Source of the DNA: Sipunculus nudus
Lineage: Eukaryota; Annelida; Sipuncula; Golfingiida; Sipunculidae
Assembly: GCA_026874595.1 (NCBI GenBank)
Contig: CM049306.1
Span: 44,890,019 to 44,954,018 of the forward strand
Length of the DNA: 64,000 nt
Direction of reading: 5' to 3'
The translations under genes were made by a program, and so were the position numbers. Under the pieces are notes generated by a model, which was not told the origin of the DNA, searched no databases, and worked only from the letters and a program-made list of their open reading frames with translations. The first letter of the stretch is position 1, and each line of letters begins with the position of its first letter. Positions 45,618 through 58,100 of the stretch are shown here, piece after piece.

Positions 45618-47992
45618 AAATGGTCAAAATACTAAGGCCCAAAAAAAGATTTGGTTCTTAGGCACCGCACGCATCAATTAAACCAACCCCCCAACCCCCA
45701 ATAAAAATTTTTATTTTGATTTATATCTTTCGAGAAGATAAAATGATATAATTTAATTAAAATTTCCTTTGTTATGTAGTGCGTTTACCTGTTCTTATCG
45801 AAACATGCAAAAAAAAAGGAAATAAAAAAAAACGCCCGCCCGCACTGATTTTTAAAAAAAAAAATGCCTGAGACCCCTACCTTTTTTTGGCCTTAGCTTT
45901 ATGTAATATACGTGGAGCTTTAAATTTGAACAAAAATGAAGAGTCCGGGACGCTCAGGCCAAGGTTTCAGAGGTCACATAGGATATTGGAGATTCTTAAA
46001 ATTAAGGTGAAGGGAACTATGTCAAATGGTTAGATGGTTATGTAAAATTTAATAAATTTTTGTCAAAATATTACGTCAGTATCGTACCTTTATATGGTTA
46101 TGTATCGTCTCATCTATATGGTTATTGGATAACATAGTTTTTGTACATTGGAGATAGTCGGTTACGGAAACCGATTGATGCATGAGCCTAGTTTGATCAG
46201 TTTATCCTACGGACACTCGGACATCTAAAAGCGAGCGTCCAAAAATATATCGATCTTTACAGATGCTTATTCCCACGTTATTGAAAGCCTCATCATACAC
46301 TTCTTTGTACACTACCTGTCATGAATTAATTTTACCATTTTCCTTTCGGGTGCCCATGTATTTAGGTGCCCGTTATATCAAAGACGCGGCATACCTGTTA
46401 TGGAGAACACAGTACTTGGTGTCAGTTTCTTCTACGTTGTCCGTGGTAGCATTCTAGTCAGGTTTTGTGGGACAATTTCATAATGTGACGCACTTTAAGG
46501 CAAATTTCATGATGACAGCCTTAGCCCACTTGGACCGTGTATGCAATGCTTTGAATCTGTCAAACGTTTACAGAGGAAATGTCATTTTCCCACCAATAGA
46601 GAGCTAGGTGTGATTATTATGCGTTCCTGCGAAATGAAAGTCTTTCGGGAACAAATATAAAATACATCTTCTGTCTGGAAAATAGGTCAGTTTACTAATA
46701 GTTGACTTAAAATGAGGCTAAATAGAATAATGCATATTTTCTACACGTCTAAACCAGCAAAGTAGGCAGACTCAACAATTTAGCTGCGGACGATAGTTGA
46801 CTCCCTATTAATTGGACTAATAAATCATTTTTCTAATAACCCGAAGCCAATCCGTTTATTAAGGCACGGCACAGGACGGAATTATATGTTGATAACACGC
46901 CTAAGAACTTGAACAATCACTTGAACAATCATTTATCTGTTACAGATGTGACACATCTGTGTTTAAGCTTACACCTGTAAACACGTTTTGTATTCGGTAT
47001 CACTGCATTCCATGTTCAATCTATATATGTGCTAGCTGTACTGGTAAAACATGTTTAATAAAAATATTAAAAATCATAGAATATATCTTCTTTGCATGTA
47101 AAAATGATATCATTGGGTAAGACACGTGAGGCTCGAATGTGTTAATGCTCAAGTTGGCCGTAGACGAAAAATGCACGAAAAGCACGACAGTCAGTGGATG
47201 TGCCAAGGTTTTCATTTCAACAAACAACTTAATTTAGCATTGATGTATGAGCAGCCTGCCCCAGGCGCACGAGATATGAACATATCTGTCTTGTAAATAC
47301 CAGTGTATCAACTGGAAATTGATTGGAAATGTCTGTTGTCATGGTATTCAATCTGGAAGCCACAGAAACGCTATTGTTGGCATATCCTGATCAGACATGC
47401 AGCTATGCGGTATCAGTTATAATGAATGCTGTCACGTCTAGGACATGCCATTGTTGTCACCTAATTTATCATTGGAGTTATACATTGAAGTTGACAAGAT
47501 GTTTTCCTGTTTCTATAAACCGGCAGCTCTTTAATTGTGTATTTAAGAAGGGTTTTCAATGGCCTATTTTACAACATTTAACGCAAATTTTAAACAAAAG
47601 TAATATCCTGTAATATACAAGAGCGGTATACTTAAAAAAAAAGGTTTATATAATGAAAGGTGGAGTTGTTTGAGAGTAATTGTTTCTTCTAAATCAAATT
47701 GATCGTCTCGACCTTTGATCCTCTGTCATAACGTTATGCATGATGTTGATGTATAGTACAAGCTATATATTTGAGAATATTTGGTCATTACATTTCAAAT
47801 GTATGGTTACCAATCTCTATTAGCCTTAATCTTATAAAATTATAAACTTATCCTAATTATATAATGCGTGAAAATAGTAAATTAAGCCTTAAAATCCTCT
47901 AATCTGCACATTACCAAACAACAGGAATAGATATCATCAAATACATTAAATCTTCATACACAAATAATTCAGACTTTTATTTTAAACATTTT
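45618..47992. other. No recognisable feature
   Basis: AT-rich sequence. A 96-codon plus-strand frame at 47,323-47,613 has no recognised motif. No repeat supported. Confidence 0.5.
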
Positions 47993-48160
47993 ATGGTGAG
48001 ATACCCACCTCCATTTTTAATCTTACTTAACTACGTATATGTACATCTGCAGTATTCCATTCCAGTTTCGGACTGCGTATCACACGCTTCCTCTCACTTC
48101 ATATCTTACTGTCAACCAGGCCCGACGACTACTGCACCTGCGGGCCCTAGGTGCATTGAA
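47993..48160 (-). mobile_element. SINE copy C, 3' half
   Basis: On the minus strand it matches the 3' half of the SINE at 816: AGGGCCCGCAGGTGCAGTAG, GGGCCTGGTT, GAGAGGAAGCGTGTGATAC, TCCGAAACTGGAATGGAAT, CTGCAGATGTACATATACGT, and AGTTAAGTAAGATTAAAAAT. The tRNA-like head is missing. That is consistent with 5' truncation during reverse transcription. Confidence 0.8.
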
Positions 48161-48759
48161 CCAATAATGGAACAGAAAACTTTAAAATGTATTTTGTAGG
48201 TGAGCTTTATTTTTTTCTCTCTTTATAATGAATGTTTTTACCAGTTAAAACGAAAAACGTATAATAAGTTTTGCAAGTTGTAGGAAAGATTCAAAACTGG
48301 TGTATGAATGATAAAAGTTTACCCCATTGTCATTTATACATTCAGTAAATGTAAATTATTAATACATAGTCTTCTTCGTTTTTGCAAAGATTAAGTTAAG
48401 AATTGAAATTAGCTACATGTTAAATATACCGAGGGTAAGGTGCCACAAAAATATCACTGAGCGACGATACCGAGGAAAAATCAATTGCCTCTGTTTGGCA
48501 TGGAGATTTTTTTTTTTTTTTTGTAATTTGGAAATGATCATATGGTACATAACTTCATACATCTCGCAAGGGCGCTTTATTGATCTATAAATGTGAGATC
48601 TGGATCAAACTCTGGACTTCCAACTGGTATATATTAACGTGCAGTTGACCCCTATTCGTGCAGATAAATGAAAAATATGCAGTTGTAATTTTTTATTTAT
48701 GCTCGATTACCAACAACTCTTATCAAGGTCATACATCATCTAACTGGCTTTTCTAACGA
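48161..48759. other. No recognisable feature
   Basis: AT-rich sequence with a T-rich run near 48,508. No gene supported. Confidence 0.5.
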
Positions 48760-49105
48760 TTTTTTGGTGGAGGTCACCGCCTCGATTTTTTATGCTTGCT
48801 TAACTATATGAAATCATTACATCTGCAGAGTGTCATCCCGGTTTCGAACTACTCGATGGAGACTTATACGCGATTATCTTGCAGTCAATCAGGCCCCTTT
48901 GTAGCACTCAGGCGGGTCCTGGGTGTATGTCATCCCTATTGCTAGGTCATAACACCGAGAAAGGCGCACTGGTTTTGAGTGAAACACGACTATTAGGCCC
49001 AGTCTCCCCCTTATGCCTGCAGAGCCCTCACCTGGTTAGCAGACGATGGCGAATACTCTCACCCTCCTTGAGTCCTGTGCTGTACCCCTGAGCCCTGTGC
49101 TCTAC
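48760..49105 (-). mobile_element. SINE copy B, head fused to the satellite
   Basis: Read on the minus strand from its 3' end: CCTCCACCAAAAAATC (48,760), GTTAAGCAAGCATAAAAAAT, CTGCAGATGTAATG, GTTCGAAACCGGGATG, GTGCGCCTTTCTCGGTG, GTGTTTCACTCAAAACCAG and GGGCTCTGCAGGCATAAGG, all in the order of SINE copy A. The head region (49,020-49,105) reads GGCTCAGGGGTA, then CACAGGACTCAAGGAGGGTG and AGTATTCGCC. Copy A has GGCTCAGGGGTAAATTGCAG and GACTCAAAG in the corresponding place. The head is at the same time the first unit of the satellite that continues to the right. Confidence 0.8.
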
Positions 49106-52100
49106 TTTGAGTCCTGAGTCGTCCTGTGCTCTATCTTAAATCCTGAGTCCTGTGCTCTACCTTGAATACTGAGCCCTGTGCTGTACCCCTGAGCCCTGTG
49201 CTCTACCTTGAGTCCTGAGCCCTGTGCTGTACCCCTGAGCCCTGTGCTCTACCTTGAGTCCTGAGTCCTGTGCTCTACCTTGAGTCCTGAGTCCTGAGCT
49301 CTACCTAATGTCCTGAGCCCTGTGCTCTACCTTGAATACTGAGCCCTGTGCTGTACCCCTGAGCCCTGTGCTGTACCCCTGAGTCCTGTGCTCTACCTTG
49401 AGTCCTGAGTCGTCCTGTGCTCTATCTTAAATCCTGAGTCCTGTGCTCTACCTTGAATACTGAGCCCTGTGCTGTACCCCTGAGCCCTGTGCTCTACCTT
49501 GAGTCCTGAGCCCTGTGCTGTACCCCTGAGCCCTGTGCTCTACCTTGAGTCCTGAGTCCTGTGCTCTACCTTGAGTCCTGAGTCCTGAGCTCTACCTAAT
49601 GTCCTGAGCCCTGTGCTCTACCTTGAATACTGAGCCCTGTGCTGTACCCCTGAGCCCTGTGCTGTACCCCTGAGTCCTGTGCTCTACCTTGAGTCCTGAG
49701 CCCTGTGCTGTACCCCTGAGCCCTGTGCTCTACCTTGAGTCCTGAGTCCTGTGCTCTACCTTGAGTCCTGAGTCCTGAGCTCTACCTAATCTCCTTAGCC
49801 CTGTGCTCTACCTTGAATACTGAGCCCTGTGCTGTACCCCTGAGCCCTGTGCTGTACCCCTGAGCCCTGTGCTCTACCTTGAGTCCTGAGCCCTGTGCTG
49901 TACCCCTGAGCCCTGTGCTCTACCTTGAGTCCTGAGCCCTGTGCTCTACCTTGAGTCCTGAGTCCTGTGCTGTACCCCTGAGCCCTGTGCTCTACCTTGA
50001 GTCCTGAGCCCTGTGCTCTACCTTGAGTCCTGAGCCCTGTGCTGTACCCCTGAGCCCTGTGCTCTACCTTAAATACTGAGCCCTGTGCTGTACCCCTGAG
50101 CCCTGTGCTCTACCTTGAATACTGAGCCCTGTGCTGTACCCCTGAGCCCTGTGCTCTACCTTGAATCCTGAGCCCTGTGCTCTACCTTGAGTCCTGAGTC
50201 CTGTGCTCTACCTTGAGTCCTGAGTCCTGAGCTCTACCTAATGTCCTGAGCCCTGTGCTCTACCTTAATACTGAGCCCTGTGCTGTACCCCTGAGCCCTG
50301 TGCTGTACCCCTGAGCCCTGTGCTCTACCTTGAGTCCTGAGCCCTGTGCTGTACCCCTGAGCCCTGTGCTCTACCTTGAGTCCTGAGTCCTGTGCTCTAC
50401 CTTGAGTCCTGAGTCCTGAGCTCTACCTAATGTCCTGAGCCCTGTGCTCTACCTTGAATACTGAGCCCTGTGCTGTACCCCTGAGCCCTGTGCTGTACCC
50501 CTGAGCCCTGTGCTCTACCTTGAGTCCTGAGTCCTGTGCTCTACCTTGAGTCCTGAGTCCTTTGCTGTACCCCTGAGTCCTGTGCTCCACCTTGAGTCCT
50601 GAGTCCTGTGCTGTACCCCTGAGCCCTGTGCTGTACCCCTGAGCCCTGTGCTCTACCTTGAATACTGAGCCCTGTGCTGTGCCCCTGAGCCCTGTGCTCT
50701 ACCTTGAATCCTGAGCCCTGTGCTCTACCTTGAGTCCTGAGTCCTGTGCTCTATCTTGAGTCCTGAGTCCTGAGCTCTACCTAATATCCTGAGCCCTGTG
50801 CTCTACCTTGAGTCCTGAGTCCTGTGCTCTACCTTGAGTCCTGAGTCCTGTGCTGTACCCCTGAGCCCTGTGCTGTACCCCTGAGTCCTGTGCTCTATCT
50901 TGAGTCCTAGGTCCTGTGCTCTACCTAATGTCCTGAGCCCTGTGCTCTACCTTGAGTCCTGAGTCCTGTGCTCTACCTTGAGTCCTGAGTTCCGTGCTCT
51001 ACCTTGAGTCCTGAGTCCTGTGCTCTACCTTGAGTCCTGAGTCCTGTGCTGTACCCCTGAGCCCTGTGCTGTAACCCTGAGTCCTGTGCTCTACCTTGAG
51101 TCCTGAGTCCTGAGCTCTACCTAATGTCCTGAGCCCTGTGCTCTACCTTGAGTGCTGAGTCCTGTGCTCTACCTTGAGTCCTGAGTCCTGTGCTGTACCC
51201 CTGAGCCCTGTGCTGTACCCCTGAGTCCTGTGCTCTACCTTGAGTCCTGAGTCCTGAGCTCTACCTAATGTCCTGAGCCCTGTGCTCTACCTTGAGTCCT
51301 GAGTCCTGTGCTCTAACTTGAGTCCTGAGTCCTGAGCTCTACCTAATGTCCTGAGTCCTGTGCTCTACCTTGAGTCCTGAGTCCTGTGCTCTACCTTGAG
51401 TCCTGAGTCCTGTGCTGTACCCCTGAGCCCTGTGCTGTACCCCTGAGTCCTGTGCTCTACCTTGAGTCCTGAGCTCTACCTAATGTCCTGAGCCCTGTGC
51501 TCTACCTTGAGTCCTGAGTCCTGTGCTCTACCTTGAGTCCTGAGTCCTGTGCTGTACCCCTGAGCCCTGTGCTGTACCCCTGAGTCCTGTGCTCTACCTA
51601 GAGTCCTGAGTCATGTGCTCTACCTTGAGTCCTGAGTCCTGTGCTGTACCCCTGAGTCCTGTGCTCTACCTTGAGTCCTGAGTCCTGTGCTGTACCCCTG
51701 CGCCCTGTGCTGTACCCCTGAGCCCTGTGCTCTGCCTTGAGACCTGAGTCCTGTGCTGTACCCCTGAGCCCTGTGCTGTACCCCTGAGCCCTGTGCTCTA
51801 CCTTGAATACTGAGCCCTGTGCTCTGCCTTGAGTCCTGAGTCCTGTGCTGTACCCCTGAGCCCTGTGCTGTACCCCTGAGCCCTGTGCTCTACCTTGAAT
51901 CCTGAGCCCTGTGCTCTACCTAATGTCCTGAGCCCTTTGCTCTACCTTGAGTCCTGAGTCCTGTGCTCTACCTTGAGTCCTGAGTCCTGAGCTCTACCTA
52001 ATGTCCTGAGCCCTGTGCTCTACCTTGAGTCCAGAGTCCTGTGCTCTACCTTGAGTCCTGAGTCCTGTGCTGTACCCCTGAGCCCTGTGCTGTACCCCTG

Positions 52101-55100
52101 AGCCCTGTGCTCTACCTTGAATACTGAGCCCTGTGCTGTACCCCTGAGCCCTGTGCTGTACCCCTGAGCCCTGTGCTCTACCTTGAATACGGAGCCCTGT
52201 GCTGTCCCCCTGAGCCCTGTGCTCTACCTTGAATCCTGAGCCCTGTGCTCTACCTTTAGTCCTGAGTCCTGTGCTCTACCTTGAGTCCTGAGTCCTGAGC
52301 TCTACCTAATGTCCTGAGCCCTGTGCTCTACCTTGAATACTGAGCCCTGTGCTGTACCCCTGAGCCCTGTGTTGTACCCCTGAGCCCTGTGCTCTACCTT
52401 GAGTCCAGAGTCCTGTGCTCTATCTTGAGTCCTGAGTCCTGTGCTCTACCTTGAGTCCTGAGTCCTGTGCTCTACCTTTTGTCCTGAGCCCTGTGCTCTA
52501 CCTTGAATACTGAGCCCTGTGCTCTACCTTGAGTCCTGAGCCCTGTGCTCTACCTTGAGTCCTGAGTCCTGTGCTCTACCTAATGTCCTGAGCCCTGTGC
52601 TCTACCTTGAATACTGAGCCCTGTGCTGTACCCCTGAGCCCTGTGCTCTACCTTGAATACTGAGCCCTGTGCTCTACCTTAAGTCCTGAGCCCTGTGCTC
52701 TACCTTGAGTCCTGAGCCCTGTGCTGTACCCCTGAGCCCTGTGCTGTACCCCTGAGCCCTGTGCTCTACCTTGAGTCCTGAGTCCTGTGCTCTACCTTGA
52801 GTCCTGAGTCCTGAGCTCTACCTAATGTCCTGAGCCCTGTGCTCTACCTTGAATACTGAGCCCTGTGCTGTACCCCTGAGCCCTGTGCTCTACCTTGAAT
52901 ACTGAGCCCTGTGCTCTACCTTAAGTCCTGAGCCCTGTGCTCTACCTTGAGTCCTGAGCCCTGTGCTGTACCCCTGGGCCCTGTGCTGTACCCCTGAGCC
53001 CTGTGCTCTGCCTTGAGTCCTGAGTCCTGTGCTCTACCTTGAGCCCTGTGCTCTACCTTGAGTCCTGAGTCCTGTGCTCTACCTTGAGTCCTGAGTCCTG
53101 AGTCCTGTGTTCTACCTTGAGTCCTGAGTCCTGTGCTCTACCTTGAGTCCTGAGTCCTGTGTTCTACTTTGAGTCCTGAGTCCTGTGTTCTACCTTGAGT
53201 CCTGAGTCCTGTGCTCTACCTTGAGTCCTGAGTCCTGTGCTGTACCCCTGAGCCCTGTGCTCTACCTTGAGTCCTGAGCCCTGTGCTCTACCTTGAGTCC
53301 TGAGCCCTGTGCTGTACCCCTGAGCCCTGTGCTCTACCTTAAATACTGAGCCCTGTGCTGTACCCCTGAGCCCTGTGCTCTACCTTGAATACGGAGCCCT
53401 GTGCTGTACCCCTGAGCCCTGTGCTCTACCTTGAATCCTGAGCCCTGTGCTCTACCTTGAGTCCTGAGTCCTGTGCTCTACCTTGAGTCCTGAGTCCTGA
53501 GCTCTACCTAATGTCCTGAGCCCTGTGCTCTACCTTAATACTGAGTCCTGTGCTGTACCCCTGAGCCCTGTGCTGTACCCCTGAGCCCTGTGCTCTACCT
53601 TGAGTCCTGAGCCCTGTGCTGTACCCCTGAGCCCTGTGCTCTACCTTGAGGCCTGAGTCCTGTGCTCTACCTTGAGTCCTGAGTCCTGAGCTCTACCTAA
53701 TGTCCTGGGCCCTGTGCTCTACCTTGAATACTGAGCCCTGTGCTGTACCCTGAGCCCTGTGCTGTACCCCTGAGCCCTGTGCTCTACATTGAGTCCTGAG
53801 TCCTGTGCTGTACCTTGAGTCCTGAGTCCTGTGCTGTACCCCTGAGTCCTGTGCTCTACCTTGAGTCCTGAGTCCTGTGCTGTACCCCTGAGCCCTGTGC
53901 TGTACCCCTGAGCCCTGTGCTCTGCCTTGAGTCCTGAGTCCTGTGCTGTACCCCTGAGCCCTGTGCTGTACCCCATAGCCCTGTGCTCTACCTTGAATAC
54001 TGAGCCCTGTGCTGTACCCCTGAGCCCTGTGCTCTACCTTGAATCCTGAGCCCTGTGCTCTACCTTGAGTCCTGAGTCCTGTGCTCTACCTTGAGTCCTG
54101 AGTCCTGAGCTCTACCTAATGTCCTGAGCCCTGTGCTCTACCTTGAGTCCTGAGTCCTGTGCTCTACCTTGAGTCCTGAGTCCTGTGCTGTACCCCTGAG
54201 CCCTGTGCTGTACCCCTGAGTCCTGTGCTCTATCTTGAGTCTTGAGTCCTGTGCTCTACCTAATGTCCTGAGCCCTGTGCTCTACCTTGAGTCCTGAGTC
54301 CTGTGCTGTACCTTGAGTCCTGAGTCCTGTGCTGTACCTTGAGTCCTGAGTCCTGTGCTGTACCTTGAGTCCTGAGTCCTGTGCTCTACCTTTAGTCCTG
54401 AGTCCTGTGCTGTACCCCTGAGCCCTGTGCTGTACCCCTGAGTCCTGTGCTCTACCTTGAGTCCTGAGTCCTGAGCTCTACCTAATGTCCTGAGCCCTGT
54501 GCTCTACCTTGAGTGCTGAGTCCTGTGCTCTACCTTGAGTCCTGAGTCCTGTGCTGTACCCCTGAGCCCTGTGCTGTACCCCTGAGTCCTGTGCTCCACC
54601 TTGAGTCCTGAGTCCTGAGCTCTACCTAATGTCCTGAGCCCTGTGCTCTACCTTGAGTCCTGAGTCCTGTGCTCTAACTTGAGTCCTGAGTCCTGAGCTC
54701 TACCTAATGTCCTGAGTCCTCTGCTCTACCTTGAGTCCTGAGTCCTGTGCTCTACCTTGAGTCCTGAGTCCTGTGCTGTACCCCTGAGCCCTGTGCTGTA
54801 CCCCTGAGTCCTGTGCTCTACCTTGAGTCCTGAGTCCTGAGCTCTACTTAATGTCCTGAGCCCTGTGCTCTACCTTGAGTCCTGAGTCCTGTGCTCTACC
54901 TTGAGTCCTGAGTCCTGTGCTGTACCCCTGAGCCCTGTGCTGTACCCCTGAGTCCTGTGCTCTACCTTGAGTCCAGAGTCCTGTGCTCTACCTTGAGTCC
55001 TGAGTCCTGTGCTGTACCCCTGAGTCCTGTGCTCTACCTTGAGTCCTGAGTCCTGTGCTGTACCCCTGAGCCCTGTGCTGTACCCCACTGAGCCCTGTGC

Positions 55101-58100
55101 TCTGCCTTGAGTCCTGAGTCCTGTGCTGTACCCCTGAGCCCTGTGCTCTACCTTGAATACTGAGCCCTGTGCTCTACCTTAAGTCCTGAGCCCTGTGCTC
55201 TACCTTGAGTCCTGAGCCCTGTGCTGTACCCCTGGGCCCTGTGCTGTACCCCTGAGCCCTGTGCTCTGCCTTGAGTCCTGAGTCCTGTGCTCTACCTTGA
55301 GCCCTGTGCTCTACCTTGAGTCCTGAGTCCTGTGCTCTACCTTGAGTCCTGAGTCCTGAGTCCTGTGTTCTACCTTGAGTCCTGAGTCCTGTGCTCTACC
55401 TTGAGTCCTGAGTCCTGTGTTCTACTTTGAGTCCTGAGTCCTGTGTTCTACCTTGAGTCCTGAGTCCTGTGCTCTACCTTGAGTCCTGAGTCCTGTGCTG
55501 TACCCCTGAGCCCTGTGCTCTACCTTGAGTCCTGAGCCCTGTGCTCTACCTTGAGTCCTGAGCCCTGTGCTGTACCCCTGAGCCCTGTGCTCTACCTTAA
55601 ATACTGAGCCCTGTGCTGTACCCCTGAGCCCTGTGCTCTACCTTGAATACGGAGCCCTGTGCTGTACCCCTGAGCCCTGTGCTCTACCTTGAATCCTGAG
55701 CCCTGTGCTCTACCTTGAGTCCTGAGTCCTGTGCTCTACCTTGAGTCCTGAGTCCTGAGCTCTACCTAATGTCCTGAGCCCTGTGCTCTACCTTAATACT
55801 GAGTCCTGTGCTGTACCCCTGAGCCCTGTGCTGTACCCCTGAGCCCTGTGCTCTACCTTGAGTCCTGAGCCCTGTGCTGTACCCCTGAGCCCTGTGCTCT
55901 ACCTTGAGGCCTGAGTCCTGTGCTCTACCTTGAGTCCTGAGTCCTGAGCTCTACCTAATGTCCTGGGCCCTGTGCTCTACCTTGAATACTGAGCCCTGTG
56001 CTGTACCCTGAGCCCTGTGCTGTACCCCTGAGCCCTGTGCTCTACATTGAGTCCTGAGTCCTGTGCTGTACCTTGAGTCCTGAGTCCTGTGCTGTACCCC
56101 TGAGTCCTGTGCTCTACCTTGAGTCCTGAGTCCTGTGCTGTACCCCTGAGCCCTGTGCTGTACCCCTGAGCCCTGTGCTCTGCCTTGAGTCCTGAGTCCT
56201 GTGCTGTACCCCTGAGCCCTGTGCTGTACCCCATAGCCCTGTGCTCTACCTTGAATACTGAGCCCTGTGCTGTACCCCTGAGCCCTGTGCTCTACCTTGA
56301 ATCCTGAGCCCTGTGCTCTACCTTGAGTCCTGAGTCCTGTGCTCTACCTTGAGTCCTGAGTCCTGAGCTCTACCTAATGTCCTGAGCCCTGTGCTCTACC
56401 TTGAGTCCTGAGTCCTGTGCTCTACCTTGAGTCCTGAGTCCTGTGCTGTACCCCTGAGCCCTGTGCTGTACCCCTGAGTCCTGTGCTCTATCTTGAGTCT
56501 TGAGTCCTGTGCTCTACCTAATGTCCTGAGCCCTGTGCTCTACCTTGAGTCCTGAGTCCTGTGCTGTACCTTGAGTCCTGAGTCCTGTGCTGTACCTTGA
56601 GTCCTGAGTCCTGTGCTGTACCTTGAGTCCTGAGTCCTGTGCTCTACCTTTAGTCCTGAGTCCTGTGCTGTACCCCTGAGCCCTGTGCTGTACCCCTGAG
56701 TCCTGTGCTCTACCTTGAGTCCTGAGTCCTGAGCTCTACCTAATGTCCTGAGCCCTGTGCTCTACCTTGAGTGCTGAGTCCTGTGCTCTACCTTGAGTCC
56801 TGAGTCCTGTGCTGTACCCCTGAGCTCTGTGCTGTACCCCTGAGTCCTGTGCTCCACCTTGAGTCCTGAGTCCTGAGCTCTACCTAATGTCCTGAGCCCT
56901 GTGCTCTACCTTGAGTCCTGAGTCCTGTGCTCTAACTTGAGTCCTGAGTCCTGAGCTCTACCTTGAGTCCTGAGTCCTGTGCTGTACCCCTGAGCCCTGT
57001 GCTGTACCCCTGAGCCCTGTGCTCTACCTTGAATACTGAGCCCTGTGCTCTGCCATGAGTCCTGAGTCCTGTGCTGTACCCCTGAGCCCTGTGCTGTACC
57101 CCTGAGCCCTGTGCTCTACCTTGAATCCTGAGCACTGTGCTCTACCTTGAGTCCTGAGTCCTGTGCTCTACCTTGAGTCCTGAGTCCTGAGCTCTACCTA
57201 ATGTCCTGAGCCCTGTGCTCTACCTTGAGTCCTGAGTCCTGTGCTCTACCTTGAGTCCTGAGTCCTGAGCTCTACCTAATGTCCTGAGCCCTGTGCTCTA
57301 CCTTGAGTCCAGAGTCCTGTGCTCTACCTTGAGTCCTGAGTCCTGTGCTGTACCTCTGAGCCCTGTGCTGAACCCCTGAGCCCTGTGCTCTACCTTGAAT
57401 ACTGAGCCCTGTGCTGTACCCCTGAGCCCTGTGCTGTACCCCTGAGCCCTGTGCTCTACCTTGAATACTGAGCCCTGTGCTGTACCCCTGAGCCCTGTGC
57501 TCTACCTTGAGTCCTGAGTCTTGTGGTCTACCTTGAGTCCTGAGTCGTGAGCTCTACCTAATGTCCTGAGCCCTGTGCTCTACCTTGAATACTGAGCCCT
57601 GTGCTGTACCCCTGAGCCCTGTGCTCTACCTTGAGTCCTGAGTCCTGTCCTCTACCTTGAGTCCTGAGTCCTGTGCTCTACCTTGAGTCCTGAGTCCTGT
57701 GCTCTACCTAATGTCCTGAGCCCTGTGCTCTACCTTGAATACTGAGCCCTGTGCTCTACCTTGAGTCCTGAGCCCTGTGCTCTACCTTGAGTCCTGAGTC
57801 CTGTGCTCTACCTAATGTCCTGAGCCCTGTGCTCTACCTTGAATACTGAGCCCTGTGCTGTACCCCTGAGCCCTGTGCTCTACCTTGAATACTGAGCCCT
57901 GTGCTCTACCTTAAGTCCTGAGCCCTGTGCTCTACCTTGAGTCCTGAGCCCTGTGCTGTACCCCTGAGCCCTGTGCTGTACCCCTGAGCCCTGTGCTCTG
58001 CCTTGAGTCCTGAGTCCTGTGCTCTACCTTGAGTCCTGAGTCCTGAGCTCTACCTAATGTCCTGAGCCCTGTGCTCTACCTTGAATACTGAGCCCTGTGC

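Noticed and set aside
53719-57135. Minus-strand open frames with GYSTGLRGTAQDSGLK-type peptides
   Set aside because: These are produced by the satellite when 20- and 26-bp units happen to keep frame. Identical frames recur only because of the 2,258-bp block duplication.
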